Below are positions 34,790 to 43,617 of a stretch of 64,000 nt of DNA, in pieces (the first letter of the stretch is position 1; each line of letters begins with the position of its first letter). This stretch comes from Enterococcus haemoperoxidus ATCC BAA-382. GTDB taxonomy: Bacteria > Bacillota > Bacilli > Lactobacillales > Enterococcaceae. The stretch spans positions 755,464-819,463 of the forward strand of contig NZ_KE136479.1 in NCBI RefSeq assembly GCF_000407165.1, given 5' to 3'. The translations under genes were made by a program, and so were the position numbers. Below the pieces are notes generated by a model that worked only from the letters and a program-made list of their open reading frames with translations, had not been told where the DNA came from and ran no database searches.

Positions 34790-35776
34790 ATGAAAAAAAT
34801 AGCATTAGGTGTATCAGTAATTATTTTGATTAGTATTTTATCTTTTTTTACCATATTATTTTTCACTCCTAAGCCTTTATTTGCAGCTGTTAAGGCGATA
34901 CCTGTTGAAGCAAATTTAACAAAGCCATCTAATTACAGAGAAATTGAAGATAATATTAGTGTTAAAAAAAATATTACGTATTCAAATGAATATTTGGAAA
35001 GCACATTAGATATTTATTCACCGAAAAAGTTGAAAGAGTCGGCTCCTGTAATTTTATTTATTCATGGTGGTGGTTTCTTTAAAGGCGAAAAAGAGATGGC
35101 AAAATATTTTGGTCCCACACTTTCCAATGAAGAATATATTTTTGTAAGTATTAATTACAATCTTGCGCCGAAGGCTACAGTATTTGACCAAATTAGGCAA
35201 GTGAATGAAGCGGTCAAATTTATTGTTGAGAATGCTGAACAATTTTCAATAAACGAAAATGAAATTAGTTTAGCTGGCTCGTCAGCAGGAGGTTTTTTAG
35301 CGTTACAATTGTTATCAGCTTACCATGATGATAGTTATGCAAAAAAAATTGAAATTCAGCCAGTAAAAAATACACTATTTAAAAGTCTACTTTTATATAG
35401 TGCTGTATTTGATTTATCAGAATTTCAAAACTTTGATGGTAATATACTAAGTAATTATGTGGTTTCTAAAATGGGTTGGGGATTGACTGGCGAGAAAAAT
35501 TGGAAACAAGACAAGCATTTAGGTCAGCTTCTAAATTTAAATAATTATATCAGTGAAAAATTTCCACCGATATTTATTACAGATGGAAATACGAATACTT
35601 TTACTAAACAAGCTAAAAACTATGTAGCTAGGCTAGAAGAATTTAAAGTTCCAACTCAAACTTTGTTCTTTGATTCAAAAGTTGAGGTGGGACATGGATA
35701 TCAATTAAATATGGAGACTCATGCATCAGAGAAAGCTGTGGCTCAATCGTTAGAATTTTTAAAGTTAGATCAATAA
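34790..35776 (+). CDS. membrane-anchored alpha/beta hydrolase (HSL-type esterase)
   Basis: 328 residues. An N-terminal hydrophobic segment (2-24) suggests an anchored or secreted enzyme. Oxyanion motif FIHGGGFF, nucleophile GSSAGGF (Ser at about 165), Asp in ITDGNTNTF and His in VGHGYQL form the triad of the hormone-sensitive-lipase type esterases. AAAGGAG is well placed before the ATG. It stands alone between decayed genes. Substrate unknown; likely short acyl esters outside the membrane. Confidence 0.8.
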   Translation: MKKIALGVSVIILISILSFFTILFFTPKPLFAAVKAIPVEANLTKPSNYREIEDNISVKKNITYSNEYLESTLDIYSPKKLKESAPVILFIHGGGFFKGEKEMAKYFGPTLSNEEYIFVSINYNLAPKATVFDQIRQVNEAVKFIVENAEQFSINENEISLAGSSAGGFLALQLLSAYHDDSYAKKIEIQPVKNTLFKSLLLYSAVFDLSEFQNFDGNILSNYVVSKMGWGLTGEKNWKQDKHLGQLLNLNNYISEKFPPIFITDGNTNTFTKQAKNYVARLEEFKVPTQTLFFDSKVEVGHGYQLNMETHASEKAVAQSLEFLKLDQ

Positions 35777-35835
35777 GTTACTTAATTAAATTATGAAATG
35801 GAGTAGCCTGAGTTGTGAGACGAATTTTCTTCAGC

Positions 35836-35887
35836 AAAGTGAATTATTAACATTGTTACTAATAGGTTAATGGTTCACTTTTGTTTT
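35836..35887 (+). terminator. terminator after the esterase gene
   Basis: AAAGTGAA...ATTAAC pairs with GTTAAT...TTCACTTT, followed by TGTTTTTAT. Confidence 0.7.
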
Positions 35888-35909
35888 TATAAATGAAAAC
35901 TATTAGAAA

Positions 35910-36455
35910 CTACTCTAATTTTTTATTTACATATAATGTTTGTACATAGGTGTTCATTTGATAAGCCCAGCCTTGATCAGAGTGGAAGGGGCGGCGATAG
36001 GGACAATCATTTGTTTGAGAAATTGCTTCTACTAACCCGGCTATAACTGTTTTACCGTTTGGTTGAGCAGAAAGGCTGTAGCTTAGAATTTCACTGTTAT
36101 ACATATCCATAAACGGATCTAAATATGTTTTTTTCTGTCGAAGAATGCTCGCGTCGTCTGTTTCATAGTATTTAAATTCAGTTGTATCCGTCGTGATTTT
36201 TTCATGAGAGCCCGAAGTATTGAGTCTTCGATGAATCAAGTTTTTAGCTACTTTCCCAACGTTTCCCTTATATGAATTATATTTCCTAGATTTCTTGGTA
36301 AATGCGTTGACTTGTAACTGTAGCTTTTGAATTAATCGCTGTACTTTCTTTTTATTTACTTTGTATCCACGTCGTTTTAATTTTTGTGTCATTCTTCTAT
36401 AGCCATAATGTTAATGTTCTTTACGAATTGCTTGAATTTTTTCTTCAATCATTTG
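35910..36455 (-). pseudogene. broken IS3-family (IS150 group) transposase orfB
   Basis: The minus strand encodes the orfB HTH_21 end (KIQAIRKEH, then TAA, then HYGYRRMTQKLKRRGYKVNKKKVQRLI) and the start of the DDE catalytic core (KITTDTTEFKYY with the first Asp, DMYNSEILSYSL with the second, HSDQGWAY). An in-frame TAA interrupts EH-stop-HYGYRR, and the C-terminal third with the catalytic Glu is missing. No second orf or terminal inverted repeat is seen, so it is an inactive fragment. Confidence 0.85.
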
Positions 36456-36463
36456 TGTTGAAT

Positions 36464-36973
36464 ATGAATATAATCATGTATGTACTATTTTTTGTTATAG
36501 CTTTATTCAGAATGGGAGTGCTTTTTATTTCTAAACGTCATGAAAAGAAATTATTAGAGACAGGCGCGATGGAGTATGGTAAAAAAGTATCCAAACAACT
36601 AGTAATTTTGCATACTTTATTTTATTTTTGTTCTTTTTTTGAAGGTATAATCACGAGCGTAAAAATAGATATAATTAGTTATATTGGATTATTTCTGTTA
36701 ATAGTGTCATTTATCGTATTAATCGTAGTGGTTAAATCATTAGGGGAATACTGGACAGTTAAATTAATTTTTGCTGGAAATCATGTGTTAAATACTAGTT
36801 GGGTGTTTAAATATATTAAACATCCAAATTATTTCTTAAACATTGTTCCTGAGTTAATAGGTATAACCCTATTATTTCATGCTTGGTTAACGATAATGGT
36901 TTTCATAGTTCCCTATAGCATATGTCTTTATTTAAGAATCAAAGAAGAAAATGAATTATTAGCTTCTTTGTAG
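36464..36973 (+). CDS. isoprenylcysteine carboxyl methyltransferase-like membrane protein (YpbQ-like)
   Basis: 169 residues from ATG 36464; the frame extends upstream to 36386 but that part is antisense to the transposase fragment. About five membrane segments and the ICMT signature IKHPNYFLNIVPELIG near residue 120-140, with RLRIKEENELL-like acidic end. Family members methylate or modify hydrophobic small molecules at the membrane; B. subtilis YpbQ works with a type III polyketide synthase, which is not seen here. The IS fragment abuts the start, and no good ribosome binding site remains, so expression is doubtful. Confidence 0.65.
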   Translation: MNIIMYVLFFVIALFRMGVLFISKRHEKKLLETGAMEYGKKVSKQLVILHTLFYFCSFFEGIITSVKIDIISYIGLFLLIVSFIVLIVVVKSLGEYWTVKLIFAGNHVLNTSWVFKYIKHPNYFLNIVPELIGITLLFHAWLTIMVFIVPYSICLYLRIKEENELLASL

Positions 36974-37290
36974 CTTGAGATGAGAGCGCTGAAATATTGG
37001 TGCGTAATTTTCTATCAATGAAGTTTAAAATAATCATGTATTAATAGATTTACCACAAATAAGAATGGTGTAAGCTCTTCGTGAACGTAATTTTTTGTTC
37101 ATTAAGAGGTTCTATAAAGAAAGCGTTTGATTGTTAAAATTCGACCATAATTTGTCCGAAACATGAATTTTTTTCGAAACTTTCCAATCATTTGAGTTAA
37201 GTACAAGATTTTCGCTTATACTTATGGTAAAATAAACTCAACTTATAGAAGTTTAAACGCGATTTTTAGAGGCAAAAGGCAGGTGGGTAC

Positions 37291-37422
37291 ATGGAACAAT
37301 ATCCCAAGAAATTCAGTAATAATAAGAGATTTATGTTATTCTCACACTCAAAAGTTTTAAAAACTGGAATTGCCGCGTGCATTATTCAGTGCTTTAAGAG
37401 TTATTACAGAGTTACCTGATTG
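37291..37422 (+). pseudogene. 43-codon remnant, possibly of an ArAE-type exporter
   Basis: ATG 37291 preceded by AGGCAGGTGG gives MEQYPKKFSNNKRFMLF and then SHSKVLKTGIAACIIQCFK before a stop. The KTGIAACI helix start resembles the first helix of ArAE/DUF939 proteins, as in the gene at 27508. Nothing further of such a gene follows. The rest of the 36974-37521 gap shows no gene. Confidence 0.35.
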
Positions 37423-37521
37423 CCTAACAGTAAATAAGGATCAACCAAAAAAGATGAGTGATAGATTCTAAGAATCAATGAATATCAGAATCTTTAATAC
37501 ATGTGAGAGGAACTAAAATGA

Positions 37522-38838
37522 ATGAAAAGAAAACTATTATCACTACAGATGATATGTGTATTGCTCAGTGTTAATTTTGTACCAGTAATTGGTTATGCTG
37601 ATGAATTGACGCAAACAGAGTCAGGATCAAACAACATCGAAGAAGGAACAACAGAAACGACAGAAAGTTCTTCAACTGAGGACACAACGACACCGACAGA
37701 TTCATCTTCAACTGAAGAAACTGGTACAACTGAATCAACCAATACCAGTACCGAGTCGTCAGAAGAAGTACAACCTCCGGCAAGTAGTCATGAGGAAGTC
37801 CCAGTAGCGCCACAACCAAGCGCTCCAATTGAAACGACAGTAGTACCAGAGCAGCCTGTTCAGCCAACCGTTGATCATGCACCTACTGAAGCGCAATTGG
37901 ATCAAACTATCAAGGTCGTTAAAAATGAACCAACAGAAACATTCATTCGCCGTATCGGTGAAAAAGCTCGTGCTGTAGGTCAAAAAAATGACTTGTATGC
38001 CTCTGTTATGATTGCTCAAGCCATTTTAGAAACAGGATCTGGCAATAGTGATTTAAGCCAACAGCCTTATCACAATCTCTTCGGAATCAAAGGAGAGTAC
38101 AAAGGAGAGAAAGTTGTCTTTTCTACACAAGAAGATGACGGATCTGGCAATTGGTATACGATTGATGCTTCTTTCAAAAAATACCCTGGATACAAAGAAT
38201 CGTTTGAGGATTATGCTAAGTTAATGAAAGAAGGCATCGATTCAAACAAAACAATTTATTCAGGGACTTGGAAGTCAAATGCCGTGAGCTATCGTGAAGC
38301 GACAAAATCTTTAACAGGTGTTTATGCAACGGATACGAGTTATGATCAAAAGCTAAATGCTTTTATTGAAGAATATGATTTGACTGAGTATGACAAAGAA
38401 AAACCATCTACTTCAACAAGTGGTATCATTGTTTCAGACAGTCATCCAGATAGTGATTTTAAAGAGTATACAGGTGAAACCTATTCTGGTTCAGAAGCAT
38501 ATGCAGCAGGAAACTGTACGCAATATGTCTATAACCGTATTGTTCAATTAGATGGTTCTGTCGAAACAACAATGGGTAATGGAATGGACTGGGGATCAAC
38601 TGGTAAAGCGAATGGCTATGAGGTTTCTAATAAACCTAAAGCAGGAACGGCCGTTAGTTTCCAACCAACAGTTGCTGGAGCAGATGGAACGTATGGACAT
38701 GTGGCATTTGTTGAACATGTGTATGATGATGGATCTATCCTAATTTCAGAAATGAATGTTGCTGGTTTAGGAATCGTTTCATTTAGAGTAATTGATAAAG
38801 ACACAGCTAATACGTTAGCATACGTGACACCAAAATAA
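37522..38838 (+). CDS. secreted peptidoglycan hydrolase: glucosaminidase (GH73) plus CHAP domain
   Basis: 438 residues. Signal peptide 1-27 (cleavage near GYADE); Ser/Thr/Glu/Pro-rich linker to about 130; glucosaminidase domain about 135-290 with the AQAILETGSGNSDLSQ catalytic-Glu stretch and YHNLFGIKG; CHAP amidase/endopeptidase domain about 320-438 with AAGNCTQYVYNR (catalytic Cys) and GHVAFVE (catalytic His). It cuts both the glycan strand and peptide or amide bonds of cell-wall peptidoglycan. GAGAGGAAC precedes the ATG. The domain pair is that of enterococcal autolysins used in cell separation. Confidence 0.9.
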   Translation: MKRKLLSLQMICVLLSVNFVPVIGYADELTQTESGSNNIEEGTTETTESSSTEDTTTPTDSSSTEETGTTESTNTSTESSEEVQPPASSHEEVPVAPQPSAPIETTVVPEQPVQPTVDHAPTEAQLDQTIKVVKNEPTETFIRRIGEKARAVGQKNDLYASVMIAQAILETGSGNSDLSQQPYHNLFGIKGEYKGEKVVFSTQEDDGSGNWYTIDASFKKYPGYKESFEDYAKLMKEGIDSNKTIYSGTWKSNAVSYREATKSLTGVYATDTSYDQKLNAFIEEYDLTEYDKEKPSTSTSGIIVSDSHPDSDFKEYTGETYSGSEAYAAGNCTQYVYNRIVQLDGSVETTMGNGMDWGSTGKANGYEVSNKPKAGTAVSFQPTVAGADGTYGHVAFVEHVYDDGSILISEMNVAGLGIVSFRVIDKDTANTLAYVTPK

Positions 38839-38842
38839 AAAT

Positions 38843-38894
38843 AAGTTAATGATGATGTCGAGTTGGAGTACTCAGCATTATCATTAACTTTTTT
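38843..38894 (+). terminator. terminator after the peptidoglycan hydrolase gene
   Basis: AAGTTAATGAT pairs with ATCATTAACTT across a 26-base loop and is followed by TTTT. Confidence 0.75.
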
Positions 38895-38968
38895 AGTTTT
38901 TCTCAAAATTCTGTTTACTTTTTCTTAACTATTCTATAGAAAACCTAAATGTTTTGGGCATAGTTTCT

Positions 38969-39031
38969 TCAAACCTCCACGTTATTATATAGACATACCC
39001 AATAACAAACCCAAACAAAACACTTTTTCAT
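38969..39031 (-). CDS. candidate 20-residue hydrophobic peptide
   Basis: On the minus strand GAGGAG, five bases before ATG 39031, precedes a frame encoding MKKCFVWVCYWVCLYNNVEV. The product is a short, Cys/Trp/Val-rich, membrane-seeking peptide. The plus strand of the same region ends in a strong terminator at 39063-39096, so a plus-strand RNA would be antisense to its start region. Resembles type I toxin-antitoxin organisation, but is unlike named toxin families I know. Confidence 0.3.
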   Translation of the reverse strand: MKKCFVWVCYWVCLYNNVEV

Positions 39032-39062
39032 TTTTACTCCTCAAGTAAAAAGAACTCCTTTG

Positions 39063-39096
39063 CCGCTCGATCACCCAGTCGAGCGGTTATTTTTTT
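39063..39096 (+). terminator. strong terminator without an obvious gene upstream
   Basis: CCGCTCGA-8-TCGAGCGG followed by TTATTTTTTT. The hydrolase gene already has its own terminator 170 bases earlier, so this one may end a small RNA starting around 38980. Confidence 0.7.
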
Positions 39097-39114
39097 GTAA
39101 AATAGTTGTTGAAC

Positions 39115-39741
39115 TTAATAATGTATTTTCCTGCTGTTAATGCTTGATTCATTCCAAAATTCATATGAATCAGCCATTTTTCTAGAAATTATTTGCTGTA
39201 ATTGAGAAAGTTCTTCCTGCTGTAACTCTCTTTTTTGAATTAATAAAACTGAAGTCGAGTTTAGTTGTAGCGCAATAAAATCATTCGCTTCAATGCATCG
39301 GATGAAACTGGACCATTCATAAGTGGAAACAGATAATTGTGTCCTTACTTCAACAGATTCATCTGTAATAATAAACTCCTTTTCGATAAAAAATGATTTG
39401 TTTGACGGATCTTTTAAACTTTTTTTGAGTCTAAAATCAATTTCTTTATAATAGATAAGCAGCAGTTCTAGACCTATTACCAAAAAAAGTAATGCACTAT
39501 AAAAAAATATCGGACAATAATGCAGTATGTCAGCTAAGTTGATGGATATAAATTTGAATGTATCTTGTTGGAAAAATTTCCAGATTAAATAAATAGAAAT
39601 GATGAACAGAAAAAAACTAGTAATAGATAAACTTAAAAGTAAATATCTTCGATGTTTATATTTCTTTTTCATGTAGATTTTATTAAACTCTAGCCAACTA
39701 TTTTGAGTCAAGGTTTGTGTTAATTTTAGTTTTAGTTCCAT
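39115..39741 (-). CDS. membrane protein with YcxB-like C-terminal domain
   Basis: 208 residues from ATG 39741 (GGAG nine bases upstream; the ATG at 39750 is too close). Two hydrophobic segments (about 30-52 and 72-96) separate a short N-terminal part from a C-terminal domain of about 70 residues (FIITDESVEVRTQLSVSTYEWSSFIRCIEANDFIALQL) that matches the YcxB-like pattern. Function unknown. Confidence 0.7.
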   Translation of the reverse strand: MELKLKLTQTLTQNSWLEFNKIYMKKKYKHRRYLLLSLSITSFFLFIISIYLIWKFFQQDTFKFISINLADILHYCPIFFYSALLFLVIGLELLLIYYKEIDFRLKKSLKDPSNKSFFIEKEFIITDESVEVRTQLSVSTYEWSSFIRCIEANDFIALQLNSTSVLLIQKRELQQEELSQLQQIISRKMADSYEFWNESSINSRKIHY

Positions 39742-39832
39742 TTTTATCATCTCCTACTATGGATTATAGCGTTTACTTTGTTGAAATGACAGTTTTTTTG
39801 ATAGACGACAGTGAAAAAATAGTTATATCCTG

Positions 39833-39873
39833 AAAAAAATGCTGACCATAAAAATCATGGCCAGCATTTTTTA
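39833..39873. terminator. bidirectional terminator downstream of opuA
   Basis: AAATGCTGaCCAT pairs with ATGGCCAGCATTT, with A-run on the left and T-run on the right. Serves the minus-strand opuA operon. Confidence 0.8.
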
Positions 39874-41589
39874 TTATTTTTTCCACTCAGCGACTTCTTT
39901 TGAATGACTGTCGATCCAGTCTCTAGCAGCTTGAGTTGGTTCAGTTCCATTATTGATTTCTAACATCACAGATTCCATATCTTCTTTTGTCCAATGGAAA
40001 TTTTTCAAGATGTTATAGGCTTCAGGATTTTCTTTTTCTAATCCTTTTCTAGCCATTGTGTGAATTGTTTCTTCTTTGCCCATTGTGCCTTTTGGATCTT
40101 CTAAATATTTAAGATCGTATTTAGCAAACATCCAATGTGGAGACCAACCCGTAATAACAATCTCTTCTTTGTTTTTGATGGCTTGTCCAAGAGCAACGGT
40201 CATGGCACCAGATGAAGAAGTTTCAACTGACCAATCAGATAAGTTGTTATAAGCTTTTTGTGTTTTTTCAGCCGCAGCAACAACACCTGCACCAGGTTCG
40301 ATCCCGGTGATTTTTTTACCAGCTTGATCTTTTAAATCTTCAATTGAATCAACGTCCATATATTGTGGAACAACGATACCAAGTTTAGCACCTTTTAAGT
40401 TTTCACCTAAATCATCCACTTTATTTTTATATTGTTTGTATTGCTCACCATGAGTTCCAGGAAGCCAAGCGGCAACCATTGCATCTGTTTCCCCTTTTGA
40501 GAGAGATTCCCACATAATGGCATTATCTAGCGGTGTCAGTGAGACATTGTAACCTACATCTTTTAACACTTCACCGATCACGTGAGTTGAAGCAACTTCT
40601 GTATCCCATTCTACATAAGAAAGAGAAATATTTTTTTCTTCATTTTTTGCAGAAGAGAACAGAGTAGAGCCGGCGATCAAAGCGATAATCGCTACAATAG
40701 CAACAGCAGTGCCACCAATTTTTTGTTTTTTAGATAATTTTGATTTAGCTGGTGTTGATTTTTTCTTATTTAAATTTTGAGTAAAACGATCAATGATAAT
40801 CGCTAAAATAACTAAAGCAACCCCATTAACAAAACCATTTCCGACTTGGGCACGTTGTAAGGCAGAAAGAACGCCGCGACCAAGTCCAGGAGCACCGATC
40901 ATTGATGCGATAACCACCATAGAAAGTGCCAGCATTGTTGTCTGGTTGACCCCCGCCATGATCGTATTTTTAGCTAATGGTAACTCAAGTTTGAATAGTT
41001 TTTGCCAACCCGTACTACCAAATGAATCAGAAGCTTCAACTAATTCTTTCGGTACTTGACGAATCCCAAGATTGGTAAAACGAACAGTTGGTGGTAATGC
41101 AAAGATCACTGAGGCAAATACCCCAGGAACCATCCCGATTCCGAAGAATGCTACTGCAGGAATCAAATACACAAATCCAGGCATTGTTTGCATGAAATCT
41201 AAAATAGGGGTAATAATGCTTTGCGCTTTATTACTTTTTGCCATTAAAATTCCTAGTGGTACACCAATGACGATGGAAACTACACTAGAAAGTAAAACTA
41301 AAGTTACGGTACTCATCAAATCTGTCCATAAATTTTGATTGTAAATGAAAAGTAACCCGATCAGTGTGAACAAGCTTAAACCAATTTTCTTATTTGAAAT
41401 AAAAAATGCAATGGCAGTTAAAATAATGATAAATAGTACGGGAGGAATCGCAACTAATAGAGAGGTGATTCCATCCATTAAACTTTGACCTGTTGATTGG
41501 AAGAAACTGAAAACTCCTGAAAAAGTATTCGTCATCCATTCAGTGATCGTTTCGACCCAACTTGCTACTGGTAATTGATAATTATTCAT
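39874..41589 (-). CDS. opuAB: glycine betaine ABC transporter permease fused to substrate-binding domain (OpuABC)
   Basis: 571 residues. The N-terminal 300 residues are an OpuAB-type permease with several membrane segments and a loop [28 protein letters not shown] contacting the ATPase. One further membrane segment (about 290-312) leads to a C-terminal OpuAC-type binding domain ([33 protein letters not shown] with the aromatic residues that cage betaine). This fusion is the lactococcal/enterococcal form of OpuA. Overlaps opuAA by 8 bases. Imports glycine betaine during osmotic stress. Confidence 0.93.
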   Translation of the reverse strand: MNNYQLPVASWVETITEWMTNTFSGVFSFFQSTGQSLMDGITSLLVAIPPVLFIIILTAIAFFISNKKIGLSLFTLIGLLFIYNQNLWTDLMSTVTLVLLSSVVSIVIGVPLGILMAKSNKAQSIITPILDFMQTMPGFVYLIPAVAFFGIGMVPGVFASVIFALPPTVRFTNLGIRQVPKELVEASDSFGSTGWQKLFKLELPLAKNTIMAGVNQTTMLALSMVVIASMIGAPGLGRGVLSALQRAQVGNGFVNGVALVILAIIIDRFTQNLNKKKSTPAKSKLSKKQKIGGTAVAIVAIIALIAGSTLFSSAKNEEKNISLSYVEWDTEVASTHVIGEVLKDVGYNVSLTPLDNAIMWESLSKGETDAMVAAWLPGTHGEQYKQYKNKVDDLGENLKGAKLGIVVPQYMDVDSIEDLKDQAGKKITGIEPGAGVVAAAEKTQKAYNNLSDWSVETSSSGAMTVALGQAIKNKEEIVITGWSPHWMFAKYDLKYLEDPKGTMGKEETIHTMARKGLEKENPEAYNILKNFHWTKEDMESVMLEINNGTEPTQAARDWIDSHSKEVAEWKK

Positions 41590-42772
41590 TGATATTCACC
41601 TCTGTTTCTGCTAATGCTTCAAGAACGCTGCCTCGAATGACGACACCAAGCAATTTATTGTTGTCCGTTACAGCAACTGGCGTAGGTGAATCATAGATGA
41701 TTGGGAAAATATCGTTGACGAGCATATCTTTGTCGATAGAAGTGATATCTGTATCCACATAATCAGTTAATGGTTTACCTGCTTTACGTGCTTCTAACGC
41801 TCGCTCAGCTCGGACGACCCCTTTTAGTTGACGTTTTTTATCAACAGCTAAAAGCATACTAACTTCTTCTTGACGCATCCGTGTTAAAGCAACCGTTGGG
41901 CCGTCAATTTCAATATTAGTTGTTAATGCAGGAACCATGATATTTTGAGCAGTTAAAACCTTAGAACGATCTACATCTTCAACGAAGGTACGAACGTAAT
42001 CATTGGCTGGGTTTGTTAAGATTTCTTCACCAGTACCAATTTGCATAATCTGACCGTCTTTCATTAGAGCAATTCGATCGCCGATACGTAATGCTTCATT
42101 TAAATCATGTGTGATAAAGATGATCGTCTTTTTCACATTTTCTTGTAGATCTACTAATTCATCTTGCATTTCTCGACGAATCAACGGATCAAGAGCAGAA
42201 AAGGCTTCATCCATCAGTAAAATTTCTGGATCGTTAGCTAAGGCTCGGGCTAAGCCAACACGTTGTTGCATTCCGCCAGACAGCTGTTTAGGAAACTGAT
42301 CTTTAAAAGCGAGTAAGCTTGAGTTTTCTAACGCTTGTTCGGCTTTAGCAGTACGTTCTTCTTTTGGGACACCGCGAACTTCTAAACCATATTCTGTATT
42401 TTCTAAAATCGTGCGGTGAGGGAAGAGACCAAAATTTTGGAAAACCATGCTCATCTTATTACGACGAACTTCTCTAAGGCCTTCTTTATCCAATTTTGAG
42501 ATGTCTTGATTATCGATAAGAATATTTCCAGAAGTGGGTTCGATCAAACGATTCAAAAGACGAATCAATGTTGATTTACCACTACCAGAAAGCCCCATGA
42601 TCACGAAAATTTCTCCTTCTTCTACTTCGAAATTCACATCGTATACGCCGACAGTAGCACCAGTTTTTTTCAAGATTTCGGTTTTATCTTTGTTTTCTTT
42701 GATCATATCCAGTGCTTGTTTTGATTTTTTACCGAATATTTTTGTTAAATGCGAGACTTGTACTTTGGGCAA
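41582..42772 (-). CDS. opuAA: glycine betaine ABC transporter ATP-binding protein with CBS domains
   Basis: 396 residues. Walker [11 protein letters not shown], signature [16 protein letters not shown], Walker [16 protein letters not shown]-loop ITHDLNEA, then a tandem CBS module (about 275-396) which in OpuA senses ionic strength or cyclic-di-AMP. AAGGAGG lies upstream of the ATG at 42772. Transcription must start within or beyond the repeat block at 42799-43275, so the mRNA has a long structured leader. Confidence 0.93.
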   Translation of the reverse strand: MPKVQVSHLTKIFGKKSKQALDMIKENKDKTEILKKTGATVGVYDVNFEVEEGEIFVIMGLSGSGKSTLIRLLNRLIEPTSGNILIDNQDISKLDKEGLREVRRNKMSMVFQNFGLFPHRTILENTEYGLEVRGVPKEERTAKAEQALENSSLLAFKDQFPKQLSGGMQQRVGLARALANDPEILLMDEAFSALDPLIRREMQDELVDLQENVKKTIIFITHDLNEALRIGDRIALMKDGQIMQIGTGEEILTNPANDYVRTFVEDVDRSKVLTAQNIMVPALTTNIEIDGPTVALTRMRQEEVSMLLAVDKKRQLKGVVRAERALEARKAGKPLTDYVDTDITSIDKDMLVNDIFPIIYDSPTPVAVTDNNKLLGVVIRGSVLEALAETEVNINE

Positions 42773-42798
42773 AACAAAATTCCTCCTTATTTTAAAAG

Positions 42799-43275
42799 CT
42801 GAGCAGGCTCGTCCAACTCCGACAGAAAAATAGGAAAATCAGAGGGTGGTGCTTTTCGCCACAATCGGATTTTATCTTTTTTTCGAGGAGTTAGCCTGTG
42901 AAGCTAGATAACACTAAAAGCGTAACGAGCTAGTTTAGCCTAGACAGGAAAATAGGAAAAAATGACTGAGATGCTTTTTGTCTCATTCAGTTTTTATCTT
43001 TTTCCCGAAAGGCTAGCTCGTGAAGCTAGATAACACTAAAAGCGTAACGAGCTAGTTTAGCCTAGACAGGAAAATAGGAAAAAATGACTGAGATGCTTTT
43101 TGTCTCATTCAGTTTTTATCTTCTTCCCGAGCGGCTAGCTCGTAAAGCTAGATAACACTAAAAGTATAAGAGGCTCGTCCAACTCCCACAGAAAAATAGG
43201 GAAATCAGAGGGTGGCGTTTTTTGCTACAATCAGATTTTATCTTTTTTCCGAGTAGTTGGCCTGCGAAGCTACCC
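42799..43275. repeat. four tandem 122-bp hairpin repeats in the opuA leader
   Basis: Units start near 42799, 42921, 43043 and 43164. The middle two are almost identical; the outer two resemble each other more than the middle ones (A-B-B-A order). Each unit holds an inner terminator-like hairpin (for example ACTGAGA-9-TCTCATTCAGT flanked by A and T runs) nested between outer arms (GAGCTAG/CTAGCTC, or CCAACTCC/GGAGTTAG) and ends with GCTAGATAACACTAAAAG. Both strands look like terminators. Confidence 0.85.
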
Positions 43276-43282
43276 AATATAA

Positions 43283-43312
43283 ATTATACTTTTTTTGTTT
43301 TTTACAAAATAA
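43283..43312 (-). promoter_or_regulatory. candidate opuA promoter upstream of the repeat block
   Basis: On the minus strand TATAAT (43288-43283) lies just before the first repeat, behind an A/T-rich tract with a weak -35. It would give a leader of about 500 nt containing all four hairpin units. The rest of 43290-43617 holds an AAAGTGAC/GTCACTTT inverted repeat (43346-43383) and the control region of the isomerase gene. Confidence 0.4.
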
Positions 43313-43523
43313 TGTAAAGAAAAATCATTTTCTTTTCTGTAAAAAAAAGTGACCATTCTAGATTAACATCGTGTAGTCACTTTGTCAAATTAGTGATCTA
43401 AAGAGAGAAAAATCAATGTGACTACCCTGTAAAGATATCATCTTTATTGAATTTTTTCTTTACTGCACGATGTGTTTTACATGTCAAGCTATTGGTGATA
43501 GTGAAGTCTATAGCAATGTTGAT

Positions 43524-43594
43524 TGATAATAGTTATCACTGATAGTTATTATCAAAAATATTGATTGTACTTCAGGTTTTTTCAAACATATAAT
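43524..43594 (+). promoter_or_regulatory. tandem palindromic operators and promoter of the tricarboxylate operon
   Basis: TGATAATAGTTATCA (43524-43538, perfect palindrome around TAG) and TGATAGTTATTATCA (43540-43554, imperfect) are separated by one C. They are followed by TTGTAC (43565-43570), an 18-bp spacer and TATAAT (43589-43594). GGAGGG precedes the TTG start at 43618. Position directly upstream of the -35 fits an activator or repressor site. Confidence 0.6.
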
Positions 43595-43617
43595 TAAGCC
43601 AGATAGGAGGGATAGAA

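Noticed and set aside
34624-34866. 80-codon minus-strand open frame across the esterase start
   Set aside because: It overlaps the esterase ribosome binding site and start, is very AT-rich, has low-complexity content and no start signal.
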